Positions 26,037-34,614 of a stretch of 64,000 bases of DNA are shown piece after piece; the stretch's first letter is position 1, and every line of letters begins with the position of its first letter. The stretch covers positions 392,796-456,795 of the forward strand of contig CAVYRD010000013.1 of assembly GCA_963770865.1 (NCBI GenBank). Reading direction: 5' to 3'. The notes below the pieces were generated by a model. That model had not been told where the DNA came from. It saw only the letters and a list, made by a program, of their open reading frames with translations, and did no database searches. This stretch comes from Miltoncostaea sp963770865 (lineage in GTDB: Bacteria > Actinomycetota > Thermoleophilia > Miltoncostaeales > Miltoncostaeaceae). Both the position numbers and the translations under genes were made by a program.

Positions 26037-26482
26037 GAGCAGCACCCCCGGGGCGCCGCGGTGCCAGCCGCACCGGCCGCGAGCCCGGCCACGATCGCCT
26101 CGACGATCAGCGCGACCGGCGGCGCCGCGTGATCGCGCCCGGCGTGGCGCCAGACACGGCAGGCGGCGTCGGGCCCGCAGCCGCACCCGCAGCCATCGCC
26201 GCAGGCGCTCGCGAGGGGCTCCGGGGAGATGTCGCGGCCATTCACGCGGATCGTCGGCGCAACCGTGAGGCCAAGCTCCCGGGCCTGCTCATCCGAGCGG
26301 ACGTGGACCCGGCGCAGCTCGACCCGGGTGCCCGTCGCCCGCAGCACCCCGTCGGCGGCGACGAGGGCGGCATCGACGTTGGCGTCGGTGGCACCGCAGC
26401 GCCCGCAGCCCTGCACGTCGCGCAACAGGACGTCGATCGCCATCGTGCGTCCCGCGCCCGGAGTCCGCGCTCCCGCCGTCAT
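26033..26482 (-). CDS. DUF2703 thioredoxin-like Cys-rich protein
   Basis: A 149-residue protein beginning MTAGARTPGAGRTMAIDVLL after GGGAGGA. The N-terminal redox-like motif is GCGRCGATDANVDAAL. A second cluster, SACGDGCGCGCGPDAACRVW, could bind metal. VRSDEQARELGLTVAPTIRVNG is a thioredoxin-fold cis-proline segment. It is translationally coupled to the sigma factor, suggesting a sensor or partner role, for instance thiol or metal(loid) stress. That role is inferred from context; the family's function is not established. Confidence 0.72.
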   Translation of the reverse strand: MTAGARTPGAGRTMAIDVLLRDVQGCGRCGATDANVDAALVAADGVLRATGTRVELRRVHVRSDEQARELGLTVAPTIRVNGRDISPEPLASACGDGCGCGCGPDAACRVWRHAGRDHAAPPVALIVEAIVAGLAAGAAGTAAPRGCCS

Positions 26483-26596
26483 CGTCCGATCCTCCCCGCT
26501 TCGTCCGTGTGGGTCATCACCCGTACAGACGCACGCCCCCCGGAAAGGACGCATCCGCGCGACCGTGCGCAGCTGCGGCGGATGGCATCGTCGGCG

Positions 26597-27013
26597 CTAG
26601 CGGTCTTCGGTGCCCGCCATTCGGCGCACGACGGCGTCGATGCCCGCGCCCTCGCGTTCGACTTCGTCGACGTAGAGACGCCCCCACGTGATGCGGTCGT
26701 CGCACGTGCCGAAGATCAGGACGCCGCGCTCCTCGAGCGGCGCGCCGTCCGCCTTGGTTCCCGTCCAGTGGATCTCCACAAAGACGGTGTCGCCATCGAC
26801 CGCCGACCTGAGGATCTCTGCGTGGAGGTCGGGGATGCCCTCGAGCAGCGCCGACCAGTTGGCGCGCACCTGGGCGCTCCCGTGGAAAGTCCGCGACGGA
26901 AACAGCGGCTGCTCGCTGAGGTAGTCCTCGTGGAAGCAGGCGAGCATCCCCTCGAGGTCGTGCGCGTTCTGCGCGGCGGTCAGCCGGTCCATCACGGCCC
27001 GCGGGTCGCCCAT
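26597..27013 (-). CDS. SnoaL-like / NTF2-fold protein
   Basis: A 138-residue NTF2-fold protein: MGDPRAVMDRLTAAQNAHDLEGMLACFHED is the usual N-terminal helix pair, PDLHAEILRSAVDGDTVFVE the central strands, and RITWGRLYVDEVEREG the terminal strand carrying the commonly conserved Trp/Arg. Such proteins are cyclases, isomerases or binding proteins; substrate unknown. It stands alone, about 115 bp upstream of the DUF2703-sigma operon and on the same strand. Confidence 0.78.
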   Translation of the reverse strand: MGDPRAVMDRLTAAQNAHDLEGMLACFHEDYLSEQPLFPSRTFHGSAQVRANWSALLEGIPDLHAEILRSAVDGDTVFVEIHWTGTKADGAPLEERGVLIFGTCDDRITWGRLYVDEVEREGAGIDAVVRRMAGTEDR

Positions 27014-27188
27014 GGGGCGAGCCTACGCCGGGGGCCGCGGCCGCGGCAACGCCGCGGGCGGCTCGTCGTCGCGTATGGGCTGGCCGAACTCGGAGGCTCG
27101 GCTCGTTGGCATGGGAGGACGCGGTGGTGGTACTCATCGGTGGCTCCTTTCGGTGGCCCTCTCGGGCACGGGGACCGCGGGAGCGACG

Positions 27189-27311
27189 TCAGGCGATCCG
27201 CGGCGCATCGGGACGAAACGCACGGGGGGCGGGCGCGACGGTGCCGATCCAGCGGCGCCGGCGAGCGAAGCCCATCCGGTCGATAAGGGCGGCGGGGGTC
27301 TCGATGGTCAT
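27189..27311 (-). CDS. Possible 40-residue small protein
   Basis: ATG at 27311 follows GGAGAGGCAG at good spacing. The product reads MTIETPAALIDRMGFARRRR, then WIGTVAPAPRAFRPDAPRIA. It is basic, with no membrane segment or known motif. The rest of 27014-27472 shows no gene. Kept only because of the ribosome-binding site and a non-shadow composition at the start. Confidence 0.3.
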   Translation of the reverse strand: MTIETPAALIDRMGFARRRRWIGTVAPAPRAFRPDAPRIA

Positions 27312-27472
27312 CTGCCTCTCCAGTCGTCGGGCGCGCGGGGCGCCGTGGCGGTGCGTGAGGACAGTGGAGCGGGGCCGGGGAAAGATGCGGTTGGAGCCCG
27401 GTAAAGACGCGTTGACCGGACGGACGAGGGACGCCCGCCGCGGCACCGAGCCCGACGCTGTCTGGGGCCAAA

Positions 27473-27640
27473 CCACGTTGACGATTACGTTGACGTTGAC
27501 CGACTCCGGTGTCCTTCCCTGTCACTCCCTGGCCATCTCAGATCGCGCTATGCAGCACTTTCACGACCGGGACGGACAGGCGCGGACACCCGGCGATGTC
27601 TCGTCTGAAAGGATCGACGGATCGGTCCAGCTCTCGTGTC
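27473..27640 (+). other. Attachment-like site G: type I arm with decayed tRNA half
   Basis: ACGTTGACGATTACGTTGAC at 27476-27495 and CGACTCC mirror the type I arm at sites A, D and E, with Y/R substitutions that keep the repeat symmetry. The following ~90 bp (CCCTGTCACTCCCTGG, ATGCAGCACTTTC, GGACACCCGGCGATGTCTCGT) are also conserved. After CTCGT the tRNA part is scrambled (CTGAAAGGATCGACGG), so this copy no longer offers a tRNA end. It is the most diverged member of the set. Confidence 0.6.
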
Positions 27641-27797
27641 TGCGAGCCCACGTATGTCCGGTTGGCGTGCGCCCGGATCGGGGCAGGCCCGTCCGTCCCT
27701 CGCCGCCCCGGCCGAAAGCCGCCGGGAGAGAAGGCCGGACGGCATCGCAGTTCGGCTCGGCAAAGAATCCGTGACGACCCTCGCGCGCGCCGCTCGC

Positions 27798-28007
27798 CTA
27801 CGTCTCGTCTCCCATGGGGGGCCCGAGGACAGGCGAGGACCTCACACGATCAGGAGGAGGCGCCGGCAACAGCGGCCTTCCCCCGAGGGCGCGCTCCATG
27901 CGCGCAAGGACCGACTGTCGCTCGAGGTGCTCGAAGAACCGTGCCCGCGCCTGACAGAACTCCTCCCAGTCGCCGCGGTCCTCGTGGAGCCGGTTCGACT
28001 CGTTCAT
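27798..28007 (-). CDS. Small GDWEEF-motif protein, copy 3
   Basis: A 69-residue protein, MNESNRLHEDRGDWEEFCQA then RARFFEHLERQSVLARMERAL. The core GDWEEF-x2-AR-x-RFF matches the small proteins at 12106 and 18493. Its ATG overlaps the stop of the anti-sigma-like gene (ATGA), making it the third gene of the sigma/anti-sigma operon. The C-terminal part is proline-rich. Function unknown. The operon link differs from the aldehyde dehydrogenase link of the other copies, so this one looks like an older paralogue. Confidence 0.55.
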   Translation of the reverse strand: MNESNRLHEDRGDWEEFCQARARFFEHLERQSVLARMERALGGRPLLPAPPPDRVRSSPVLGPPMGDET

Positions 28008-29677
28008 CGGGCGGCTCGGCATCGGGGCCCGACGCGGCCCGCGCGAGAGACCTGACAGGCGGCCAGACTCGGCCTGATCAGGTAGTCGCCTGCGAAGGTG
28101 GCAGAGAGAAGGGCGGCTCGGCCCGCACGCAGCGCCGATCGAAGTCGGCGGCCCGAGACGCTCGCCATCGCCGCCGTCGGTGGCTGTGCGATCCGGCCTG
28201 TGACCGGGTCGTAGCCGAACGGCGCCCGCAGGTCGATGACCGGCCCATGCCCGTGGGAAGGCGACTCGAGCACGACGCCGCGGTCCAGTGGCGGTCCAAG
28301 AGCGGAGCCCTGCGGCACGCGGCCGCCCTCGACCACCGAAACCAGCAGCCCCTTCAGCGCCTGGAGATACGTCGTCCCAGCAGGGAAGGTCAGCGACGGC
28401 CGCGCTCGTGAGTCGGAGAGGCGCATGAGAGCCCCGTCGGCTCCGCGCGAGAGCCAGGGCAGGACCCCGGATAGCGCCGGGTCGGCCTGGCGCGAGCGGG
28501 CGCTCCCGGGCACGCAGTCCCAGGGACCCGCATCGGACCGTGTGAGGAGGCAGTCGTCGGCCACTACGGCCAGGACGATCGGCGTGCCGCGCGGCACGAG
28601 TGTCCCCGCGGGCGGGAACTGGCCGACGACCGTCCCCGCGGGACGACTCTCGGTGGCGCTGAGGCGCACTCCAGCGCGTCCGGGCGTCCCGTAGAGGCCG
28701 GGCGCCGCATAGCCGGAGCGCACGAAATCCTCGAGGGAGATGAGCGAGCCTCCACCCGTCGGGTCACCGGCCCGTGCCAGGGCGCCGTCGCTGAGCGCCG
28801 GCAGGTACCCGACGTGCGCGAAGAGGCCGAGGCCGGAGGCCTGGGCGGCGGCGAGTGCGTCGGGCAGCTGCTCGCCGACGAACGTCGAAACGCTGATCGA
28901 GCCGGCCGAGTAGCGAGCCCCCGGCGGGAGCGCACTGGCGGGGCAGGCCGGGCCGGCACGGTCACCGCGCATCGTCTGGCAGGCGAGGAGCCGCGGGGCG
29001 ACCACCGTGACGCCGACCGGCAACGGGGTGCCCGCGGCGCCCGCCGCGGGGAACGTCACCGCCGCCTTACCGAGCGTGTAGTGAGGCCCGAGGATCGTCC
29101 CGCTGGGCACCAGGTATCCGAAGGGCGCCCGCAGATCGAGCCGGAGCGGGTCGCCGGGCCCCGCGGGCAGCGAGACGACCCTGCCCGCCGGAAGCGGTGC
29201 GCCGAGGCGCGTGCCCGTCGGCAGACCACCTTCGCGCGAGACCGCGTCGTAGAACCGCTGCAGGGCTGCGGCGTAGCCGGTTCCCGCCGGGAAGACGAGC
29301 GACGGGCGGAGTGGCACCTCCCGCATGGTCTGTTGCGCCCCGCCGGTGAGCCAGGGGGCGCCGTCGAGCGCCGGTGTCGCCGCGAAACGGCGGGCGGCGG
29401 TGTCGCTGACGAAGGCACCCCGGCGGCCCGTCGAGCCGGCATCCCAGTGGAAGAGGCTCGCCGCCAGCGCGGCGCCGGCGGCCACGAGCGCAGCGGCCAC
29501 GACGAGCGGCCCGATGCGGCGGCGCCAGGAGACGGGGCCAAGCCGGCCCCGGCGTGACACCGGCCGCGATGGCAGCGCCGCAAGCGCCGCCGCGCGAAGG
29601 CGCGGCTCGACGTCTGCGGCCGGCTCCTCGATGACCGACAGCGCGCGCTGGAGACGAAGCTCAAGGTCGCCCGACAT
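28004..29677 (-). CDS. Membrane anti-sigma-like protein with PASTA-like domain
   Basis: A 557-residue protein. Residues 1-54 form a short cytoplasmic helix-rich part, then one membrane segment (IGPLVVAAALVAAGAALAAS, ~55-75), then a large extracytoplasmic part. Repeated LDLRAPFGY-type blocks occur at ~175 and ~480. A PASTA-like segment ends TVVGQFPPAGTLVPRG and TPIVLAVV. Cysteines come in pairs (LLACQTMRGDRAGPACPAS; LAACQVSRAGRVGPRC). It overlaps the 3' end of the sigma gene by 17 nt, the classic arrangement for a membrane anti-sigma. A canonical zinc anti-sigma motif is absent, so direct sigma binding is inferred from context. Confidence 0.65.
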   Translation of the reverse strand: MSGDLELRLQRALSVIEEPAADVEPRLRAAALAALPSRPVSRRGRLGPVSWRRRIGPLVVAAALVAAGAALAASLFHWDAGSTGRRGAFVSDTAARRFAATPALDGAPWLTGGAQQTMREVPLRPSLVFPAGTGYAAALQRFYDAVSREGGLPTGTRLGAPLPAGRVVSLPAGPGDPLRLDLRAPFGYLVPSGTILGPHYTLGKAAVTFPAAGAAGTPLPVGVTVVAPRLLACQTMRGDRAGPACPASALPPGARYSAGSISVSTFVGEQLPDALAAAQASGLGLFAHVGYLPALSDGALARAGDPTGGGSLISLEDFVRSGYAAPGLYGTPGRAGVRLSATESRPAGTVVGQFPPAGTLVPRGTPIVLAVVADDCLLTRSDAGPWDCVPGSARSRQADPALSGVLPWLSRGADGALMRLSDSRARPSLTFPAGTTYLQALKGLLVSVVEGGRVPQGSALGPPLDRGVVLESPSHGHGPVIDLRAPFGYDPVTGRIAQPPTAAMASVSGRRLRSALRAGRAALLSATFAGDYLIRPSLAACQVSRAGRVGPRCRAAR

Positions 29678-30194
29678 CACCCACCTCCAGTTGGACCCGG
29701 AGCTCGGCGAGCGCCCGGGCGAGCCGGGACTGCACCGTGCCCACCGGCACGCCGACCAGCTCGGCGATCTCGGCGACCGGGTGGCCGAGCCCGTACCTGA
29801 GGATCACCACGACCCTCCGCTCCGCCGGCAGCATCGCGACGATCCTCAGCAGTTCGTGATCGAGGCCCTCGGGGTCGGCGGCCGCCGGTTCGGCGATCGC
29901 CTCGAGCGAGACCGTGCGCCGCTCGTCGCGAAGGAGGTTGAGGGCGCGGTTGGCCACGATCCGGTGCAGCCACGCCCCGAACGGCCGTCGGGCGTCGAAG
30001 CGATCGAGCGCCCGGAAGGCGCGCTCGAAGGCGTCCTGGGTGACGTCCTCGGCGGCGGCCGCGTCGCCGGTTATCGCCCGCGCCGTCCGCCACGCGGCGC
30101 GCCAGTGGCGCGAGAAGAGCTCGTCGGCGGCCTCCCGAGAGCCCCGCCGCGCCTCCGCCACCAGGACGCTGTCCTTCTGCGTGTCGGTTCCCAC
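29661..30194 (-). CDS. ECF RNA polymerase sigma factor
   Basis: A 177-residue ECF sigma factor. Region 2: AAADELFSRHWRAAWRTARA, EDVTQDAFERAFRALDRFD and FGAWLHRIVANRALNLLRDE. Region 4: LPAERRVVVILRYGLGHPVA then EIAELVGVPVGTVQSRLARA. It starts MGTDTQKDSVLVAEARRGSR. It is co-transcribed with the overlapping anti-sigma-like gene and the GDWEEF small gene. The signal is probably sensed outside the membrane through the anti-sigma's exported domain. The promoter is not resolved. Confidence 0.9.
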   Translation of the reverse strand: MGTDTQKDSVLVAEARRGSREAADELFSRHWRAAWRTARAITGDAAAAEDVTQDAFERAFRALDRFDARRPFGAWLHRIVANRALNLLRDERRTVSLEAIAEPAAADPEGLDHELLRIVAMLPAERRVVVILRYGLGHPVAEIAELVGVPVGTVQSRLARALAELRVQLEVGDVGRP

Positions 30195-30308
30195 GCCCTC
30201 ACAACCCGTGAGCCGGCGATTCCGGTCCCGACCCTGTCACGCCTGAGCGGTAGGCGACACATGACGCGTCGGCCTCGGCCCGTCGGGGACGGCCGCAACT
30301 CCGCCTAG

Positions 30309-31506
30309 GTGTGGCGCCTACGGCGCTCGGCCAGCCCCTTGCGGCCCGTCTTTCGTTCGCTCAGAGGGGAGACGGCGAGACCCGGGCTCTTCCCAGTGCT
30401 GAGCTCTCAGCCGTCCCTGGAGCCTGAGAGACTGCTCGCTAAGCCGACGACCGACGGGAGTAACGTGCCCACGCCGAACGGCAGCCCCGTCAGGCAGCGG
30501 GACTTCGTCTGGCAGACGACCAACCTCACCAAGGACGGGAGCGGCACCTGGACGATCACGCCCGCAGGGCGGGACGTGCTCGCCCGGATCTCTGACCCGA
30601 CGGCCTTCTACCAGGAGAGCGCCCGTCTCTTCGCCGAGTGGAAGAAGGAACGCGACAGGACTCGCCGCCGAGCCTGGCTCGTTCGCGGGTCCTCCGTGTC
30701 GGGGGTGAATCTGGTCCCGGAGTGGCTGACGGGTGGCTTCACGAGCCTGGCCGCGTCCCAGTTGCGCCCGATCTCGGCAGGGATCGGTCTGGAGGAACTG
30801 GAAGCGCAGGCGACCGAGGACTACAGCCACCTGACCCGGCACGAGACCAAGGCCAAAGTCGAGGAGATCGTCTCCTTCGTTTCGCGGATGCGCCCCGGCG
30901 ACCTAGTGGTCACCTCGAGTGACGAGCGCATCTACATCGGGGATCTGACGGGCGACTGGAGCCATGAGGAATCCGAGGGTGGCCGCTCGAACCTGAGACG
31001 AGGCGTCTCCTGGCGTAACGCGGATGCGCCGGTCGCCTACGGCGAGCTCCCCGCGCCCCTTCCGGCGCGTCTTCAGGCCGGCGGCACCCTCGTCGATCTC
31101 ACGGCGGACCTCGCCTGATCGAGGCAATCGGGGTCGCCGTGCCCGCGGGCGAGAACGAGGACGAGAGGGCCGTGGCCCCCGAGCTCAGGCGCCATGAGCA
31201 TCTGCGCGAGCCCTCGGGGGCCCTGGCCGCGGAGCTCTTCGTCGAGCACCGCTGGCTGTCCGAGGTGCGCGAGGTCCTGAACGAGCGACGCCAGGTCGTC
31301 TTCTACGGGCCACCTGGCACCGGCAAGACCTACGTCGCCCGCAAGCTCGCCGCCGACCTCGTGGGCTCCGAGCAGGTCAAGCTCGTCCAGTTCCACCCGG
31401 CCTACACCCACGAGGACTTCTTCGAGGGCTATCGCCCCGCCCAGGGTGCGGCGGAGGGCACGATCGGCTTCGAGCTGAAGGCGGGCCCGCTGCGCCAGCT
31501 GGCCGG
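30309..31506 (+). pseudogene. Broken McrB-like AAA ATPase gene
   Basis: The first frame (to 31118) contains LTRHETKAKVEEIVSFVSRM, GDLVVTSSDERIYIGDLTGD and VAYGELPAPLPARLQAGGT, like the reader domain preceding McrB-type AAA modules. It stops at 31118. The AAA part continues in another frame from 31139: EHRWLSEVREVLNERRQVVF, YGPPGTGKTYVARKLAADL (Walker A) and VQFHPAYTHEDFFEGYRP. Similarity ends near 31506, before Walker B, so both a frameshift and a large 3' deletion are present. McrB proteins act with McrC in restriction of modified DNA; no McrC is seen. A defence-gene remnant. Confidence 0.7.
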
Positions 31507-31643
31507 CCGACACCGGGCCCCGGCGCAACAAGCGCTGCGGTGGTTTGTGCGAACCCTTGCGCGGAGCCCCGCCACTGACCTCAGGACGTCCCCCCCGGCC
31601 TTTGGGGCGCCCTTTCTGTGGATCGTTCCGACCGACCAGCCGC

Positions 31644-32162
31644 TCAGCGCCCGAGCGGCTCCCCTGGAAAGCGCACGCCGAAGCGCTGGATGAGGTCGGG
31701 GACGCTCGAGGGGTCCATCTCGAGCGCGTAGCGCTCGCACAGCGCGCCGAGCACTTCGGGGGCGGCCCCGGCGACGCCGCCGAGATCCACCAACTCTGCG
31801 AAGAAGCCCTCGAAACCGGCCGGGGAGATGATCTCGAGGATCCGGCAGGGCTGGTCGCCAGCGTTCCAGAAGGTGTGCCACTCCCCGCGGGGCTTGAAGA
31901 CCAGGTCACCAGGTCCGGCCTCGAGCACCTGCTCGCCCAAGAGGGCCCCCATCCGCCCCTCGATGACGTAGCTGTACTCGTCCTCGCGGTTGTGGCGGTG
32001 TAGGGGAGCCGCCAGCGCGCGCGCCGACATCGGGTGCTCCACCAGCGAGAAGCGCTCGCCGGCCGCATCGCCGTCCACCATGAAGCGCACGCCGATGCTG
32101 CCGAGGAAGCCGCCCTTACCCTCGCTCGGTCCCAGCACGCGGGTCTCGTAGGTCAACGCCAT
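31644..32162 (-). CDS. Cupin-domain protein
   Basis: A 172-residue single-domain cupin: MALTYETRVLGPSEGKGGFL, with metal-binding motif 1 in APLHRHNREDEYSYVIEGRM (His-x-His plus Glu) and motif 2 in DLVFKPRGEWHTFWNAGD. The C-terminal helical tail (MDPSSVPDLIQRFGVRFPGE) is common in small actinobacterial cupins. Substrate unknown; possibly a dioxygenase or isomerase. It diverges from the TetR gene with 80 bp between them, holding a perfect palindrome, so it is very likely the target of that repressor. Confidence 0.85.
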   Translation of the reverse strand: MALTYETRVLGPSEGKGGFLGSIGVRFMVDGDAAGERFSLVEHPMSARALAAPLHRHNREDEYSYVIEGRMGALLGEQVLEAGPGDLVFKPRGEWHTFWNAGDQPCRILEIISPAGFEGFFAELVDLGGVAGAAPEVLGALCERYALEMDPSSVPDLIQRFGVRFPGEPLGR

Positions 32163-32179
32163 CGCCGCCTCATTTCATC

Positions 32180-32202
32180 GGACACTAGTGTCCTGCACAC
32201 TA
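32180..32202. promoter_or_regulatory. Palindromic TetR-type operator
   Basis: GGACACTAGTGTCC at 32180-32193 is a perfect 14-bp palindrome. A second half-site, ACACTAG, follows at 32196-32202. The site sits centrally between the divergent cupin and TetR-family genes, as expected for a local autoregulated repressor. Confidence 0.7.
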
Positions 32203-32242
32203 GACCGGACCAGCCCCGTCGGTCAATATCGATCGAACACCG

Positions 32243-32845
32243 ATGACCCAGGAAAGAGCCACCCGCACCTATCGCATGACGCGCCGCGCCGAGCAGGAGG
32301 CGCTCACGCGCCAGCGGATCACCGAGAGCGCCGTCGCGCTGCACGGCACCGTCGGCCCCTCGCGGACCTCGATGAGCGCCGTGGCCGAGCACGCCGGCGT
32401 CCGCCGGTCAACCCTCTACCGGCACTTTCCGAACGAGGCGGCGCTCTTCGATGCCTGCACCGCCCACTGGACCACTGAGAACCCCCCGCCGGATCTCGCG
32501 GCCTGGGGCGAGATCGGTGACCCTTCCGAGCGCCTTCGCCGCGCCTTGGAGGATCTCCACGCCTACTACCGCCGCACCGAGGCCATGCTGGGCAACCTGT
32601 TCCGCGACGAGACCATCATGCCGCTCGTGGCGGAGCGCTTCGGAGCCTTTCGCGGCTACCTGGCGGCGGCCCAGCAGGCGCTGGTCGCGGGACGCCGCCT
32701 CGGGCGGGGCGCCCGCGCAGTGCGCGTCCGAGGAGCCATCGGCCACGCCATCAGCTTCTCCACCTGGAAGTCCCTCGTCCGGGAGCACGGGGTGTCGGAC
32801 GCGGATGCCGTCACCCTTCTGTGCGCGCTCGTCGCGGGAAGCTGA
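32243..32845 (+). CDS. TetR/AcrR-family transcriptional regulator
   Basis: A 200-residue TetR-family regulator. The N-terminal helix-turn-helix is RQRITESAVALHGTVGPSRT then SMSAVAEHAGVRRSTLYRHF, followed by NEAALFDACTAHW. The ligand-binding half is all-helical (LRRALEDLHAYYRRTEAMLG, WKSLVREHGVSDADAVTLL). It is divergent from the cupin gene and next to the palindrome, so repression of the cupin gene and itself is expected. Inducer unknown. Confidence 0.9.
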   Translation: MTQERATRTYRMTRRAEQEALTRQRITESAVALHGTVGPSRTSMSAVAEHAGVRRSTLYRHFPNEAALFDACTAHWTTENPPPDLAAWGEIGDPSERLRRALEDLHAYYRRTEAMLGNLFRDETIMPLVAERFGAFRGYLAAAQQALVAGRRLGRGARAVRVRGAIGHAISFSTWKSLVREHGVSDADAVTLLCALVAGS

Positions 32846-33099
32846 GCTGCCGGGACCCCATACTCAGACGGCCGAGGGGCAGGGTGGGCCGACGGCCTCA
32901 AGGGCCTTGAGGAGCAAGCGGCCGCGGTGCGGGGGCGCCGCTAGACCGGCGCCACCCTGCCAGCCGGGAAGAGGGCCGCCTCCGGGTAGAAGGCCACGTC
33001 CGCAGCGACCGCTGCGGACCGCGAGGCGGTCGGCGATGGGCGGTTGTGGGATCGAACCGCGGCGTCGTGAGCGACGCCGACAGCTGGCGTGTTGCGCGG

Positions 33100-33918
33100 C
33101 TACCCCTGGCGCCTGAGGGTCACCGTCAGTTTCGTCGTCACGTCGACCACGAGCGGGGCATCGCTGTTCGAGAGCCGGATCTTGCAGCTCTTGACGACCT
33201 TCCGCGCGAGGCGGGTGACGCGGGCCTTCGGGTGCAGGAGCGACTTCGGCGTCGTGGCGAAGCGGACGTTGGCGAGACCGCGGCCCGACGCCGCGAGTTC
33301 GTTCGTGCGCAGCCAGAGCGGGGCGCTGATCTTCGTCTCGCAGGTCGTCCCCGACTGCTTGACGGCCAGCCCCGGCAGGGCCAGCAGGGGCATCGGGCAG
33401 TCGCCGAAGGCCTGGCGACCCGGCGTCGCGGCGAACAGGATGTCGTCGTCGCCCCAGAGGTGCAGGAAGCCGGACTTCCACTGGCCGTGGACGTTCAGCC
33501 CGAATCTCTGCGCGCCGCAGGCACTCGTCGGCGCCGTGACGTCGGCCGGCGGCGCGAAGCCCGCGCAGGTGCGGCCATTGGTGAGGGTCAGTGATCCGGT
33601 CATCGTGCCCTTCGCCTTCGCCCGGGTGTCGAACGCGAAGGACGAAGGACTGAAGGCGGACGCCACCGCCAGGCCAGGCTTCGTGCTGGCAAAGCGGAAC
33701 GTGAGCTCCCCGGTGCCCGCGCCGGTCTGGAGCACGGTCACGTTGTCGCCGCAGGCACCGACCCGCACATCCCCGGCGAAGTGCCACCCCACCGTCTGCG
33801 AGCCGGCCACCTTGACGCTGTACACCGTCGGGGCGGTGCTCCCTGCGCCCATGGCCACCGTCGGCGCGCCGAACGCAACCGCAAGGGCCAGGAGTGTCGC
33901 TACCAGTGGTCGCCTCAT
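33100..33918 (-). CDS. Secreted protein of unknown function
   Basis: A 272-residue protein starting MRRPLVATLLALAVAFGAPT with a clear signal peptide ending near VAMGAGS, and GAGGAG just upstream. The mature part is beta-rich, with cysteines in VGACGDNVTVL, RTCAGFAPP, SACGAQRFGL and FGDCPMPLL, probably disulfide-linked. The last ~50 residues are basic (KSLLHPKARVTRLARKVVKS, TTKLTVTLRRQG). No family recognised. The gap to the TetR gene (32846-33099) holds no gene. Confidence 0.65.
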   Translation of the reverse strand: MRRPLVATLLALAVAFGAPTVAMGAGSTAPTVYSVKVAGSQTVGWHFAGDVRVGACGDNVTVLQTGAGTGELTFRFASTKPGLAVASAFSPSSFAFDTRAKAKGTMTGSLTLTNGRTCAGFAPPADVTAPTSACGAQRFGLNVHGQWKSGFLHLWGDDDILFAATPGRQAFGDCPMPLLALPGLAVKQSGTTCETKISAPLWLRTNELAASGRGLANVRFATTPKSLLHPKARVTRLARKVVKSCKIRLSNSDAPLVVDVTTKLTVTLRRQG

Positions 33919-34014
33919 GGCTCCTCGTGGGTCGTCCGCCCGAGGGGCGAGCCTATCCCCCCACCTCGGCCTCGGCCTAATCGGCCCCCTGGCTGGGGTC
34001 GCCCCCGCGACGTC

Positions 34015-34052
34015 ATGCTCCGGACTGGCCCAAGACTGGCCCACGGGATGGC
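34015..34052 (+). other. Solitary type II attachment-arm motif
   Basis: ACTGGCCCAAGACTGGCCCA (34024-34043) followed by CGGGATGG resembles the paired TGGCCCAC boxes that open the arms of sites B (near 14505) and F (near 48818). Here no tRNA core follows. It may be the scar of a further type II integration whose core was lost. Confidence 0.4.
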
Positions 34053-34064
34053 GCGCCCCATACG

Positions 34065-34205
34065 TCAGGCCGACGGCGCCTCCAGCTGGATCGTGAACTC
34101 CTCGCCCGGCAGCACGGTCGGATCGTTCCTGTAGCCCGCCGCGCGCACGATGCGGCCGCCGATCACAGCGAAGCGGCGTGGTCGGCACGAGTGGGTCGCG
34201 GTCAT
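34065..34205 (-). CDS. Small hypothetical protein
   Basis: A 46-residue frame, MTATHSCRPRRFAVIGGRIV then RAAGYRNDPTVLPGEEFTIQ, ending LEAPSA. GAGGT lies 8 nt before the ATG. Strand-rich composition unlike the shadow frames around it. No family recognised. Between here and 34614 only fragments are readable, for example a + strand run ARIADEAPNIDFDAAWRRLQ ending at 34521 without a credible start. Confidence 0.35.
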   Translation of the reverse strand: MTATHSCRPRRFAVIGGRIVRAAGYRNDPTVLPGEEFTIQLEAPSA

Positions 34206-34614
34206 GCGCTGGACCTCGCCCCAGCCAGCGAACGGCACGCGCCAGAGCTCGGCGCCGGCAGGAGACTGCCGTCAGGGCGTCGTCAGTTCAGCGGCCGAAG
34301 GTCGGGCATAGGGTCTCGTCACAAGGGGGTGGGGGTGCTCGAGCCGCCGATCGACAAGAGGGCCCGACGAGGTCCGTCGCGAGGCGGCGCGCATCGCAGA
34401 CGAGGCGCCGAACATCGACTTCGACGCCGCCTGGCGCCGGCTGCAGCGGCTCACGCTCGACCAGCGCGCCGACGTCGCCGAGGCGCTGCGCAAGATGGGC
34501 ATGCAGACCGAGTCGGAATGATCTCATGCCTGTGCGGCTCACCGACACCGAGGTGGCCAAACATCGTCTCGGAGAGAAAGCGCGTGGGCGTCAACGTCCG
34601 CCAGCGGATCCGAC

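Noticed and set aside
33045..33070. tRNA-like text GGGATCGAACCGCGGC near 33.05 kb
   Set aside because: The would-be T-stem does not pair and no acceptor strand follows.
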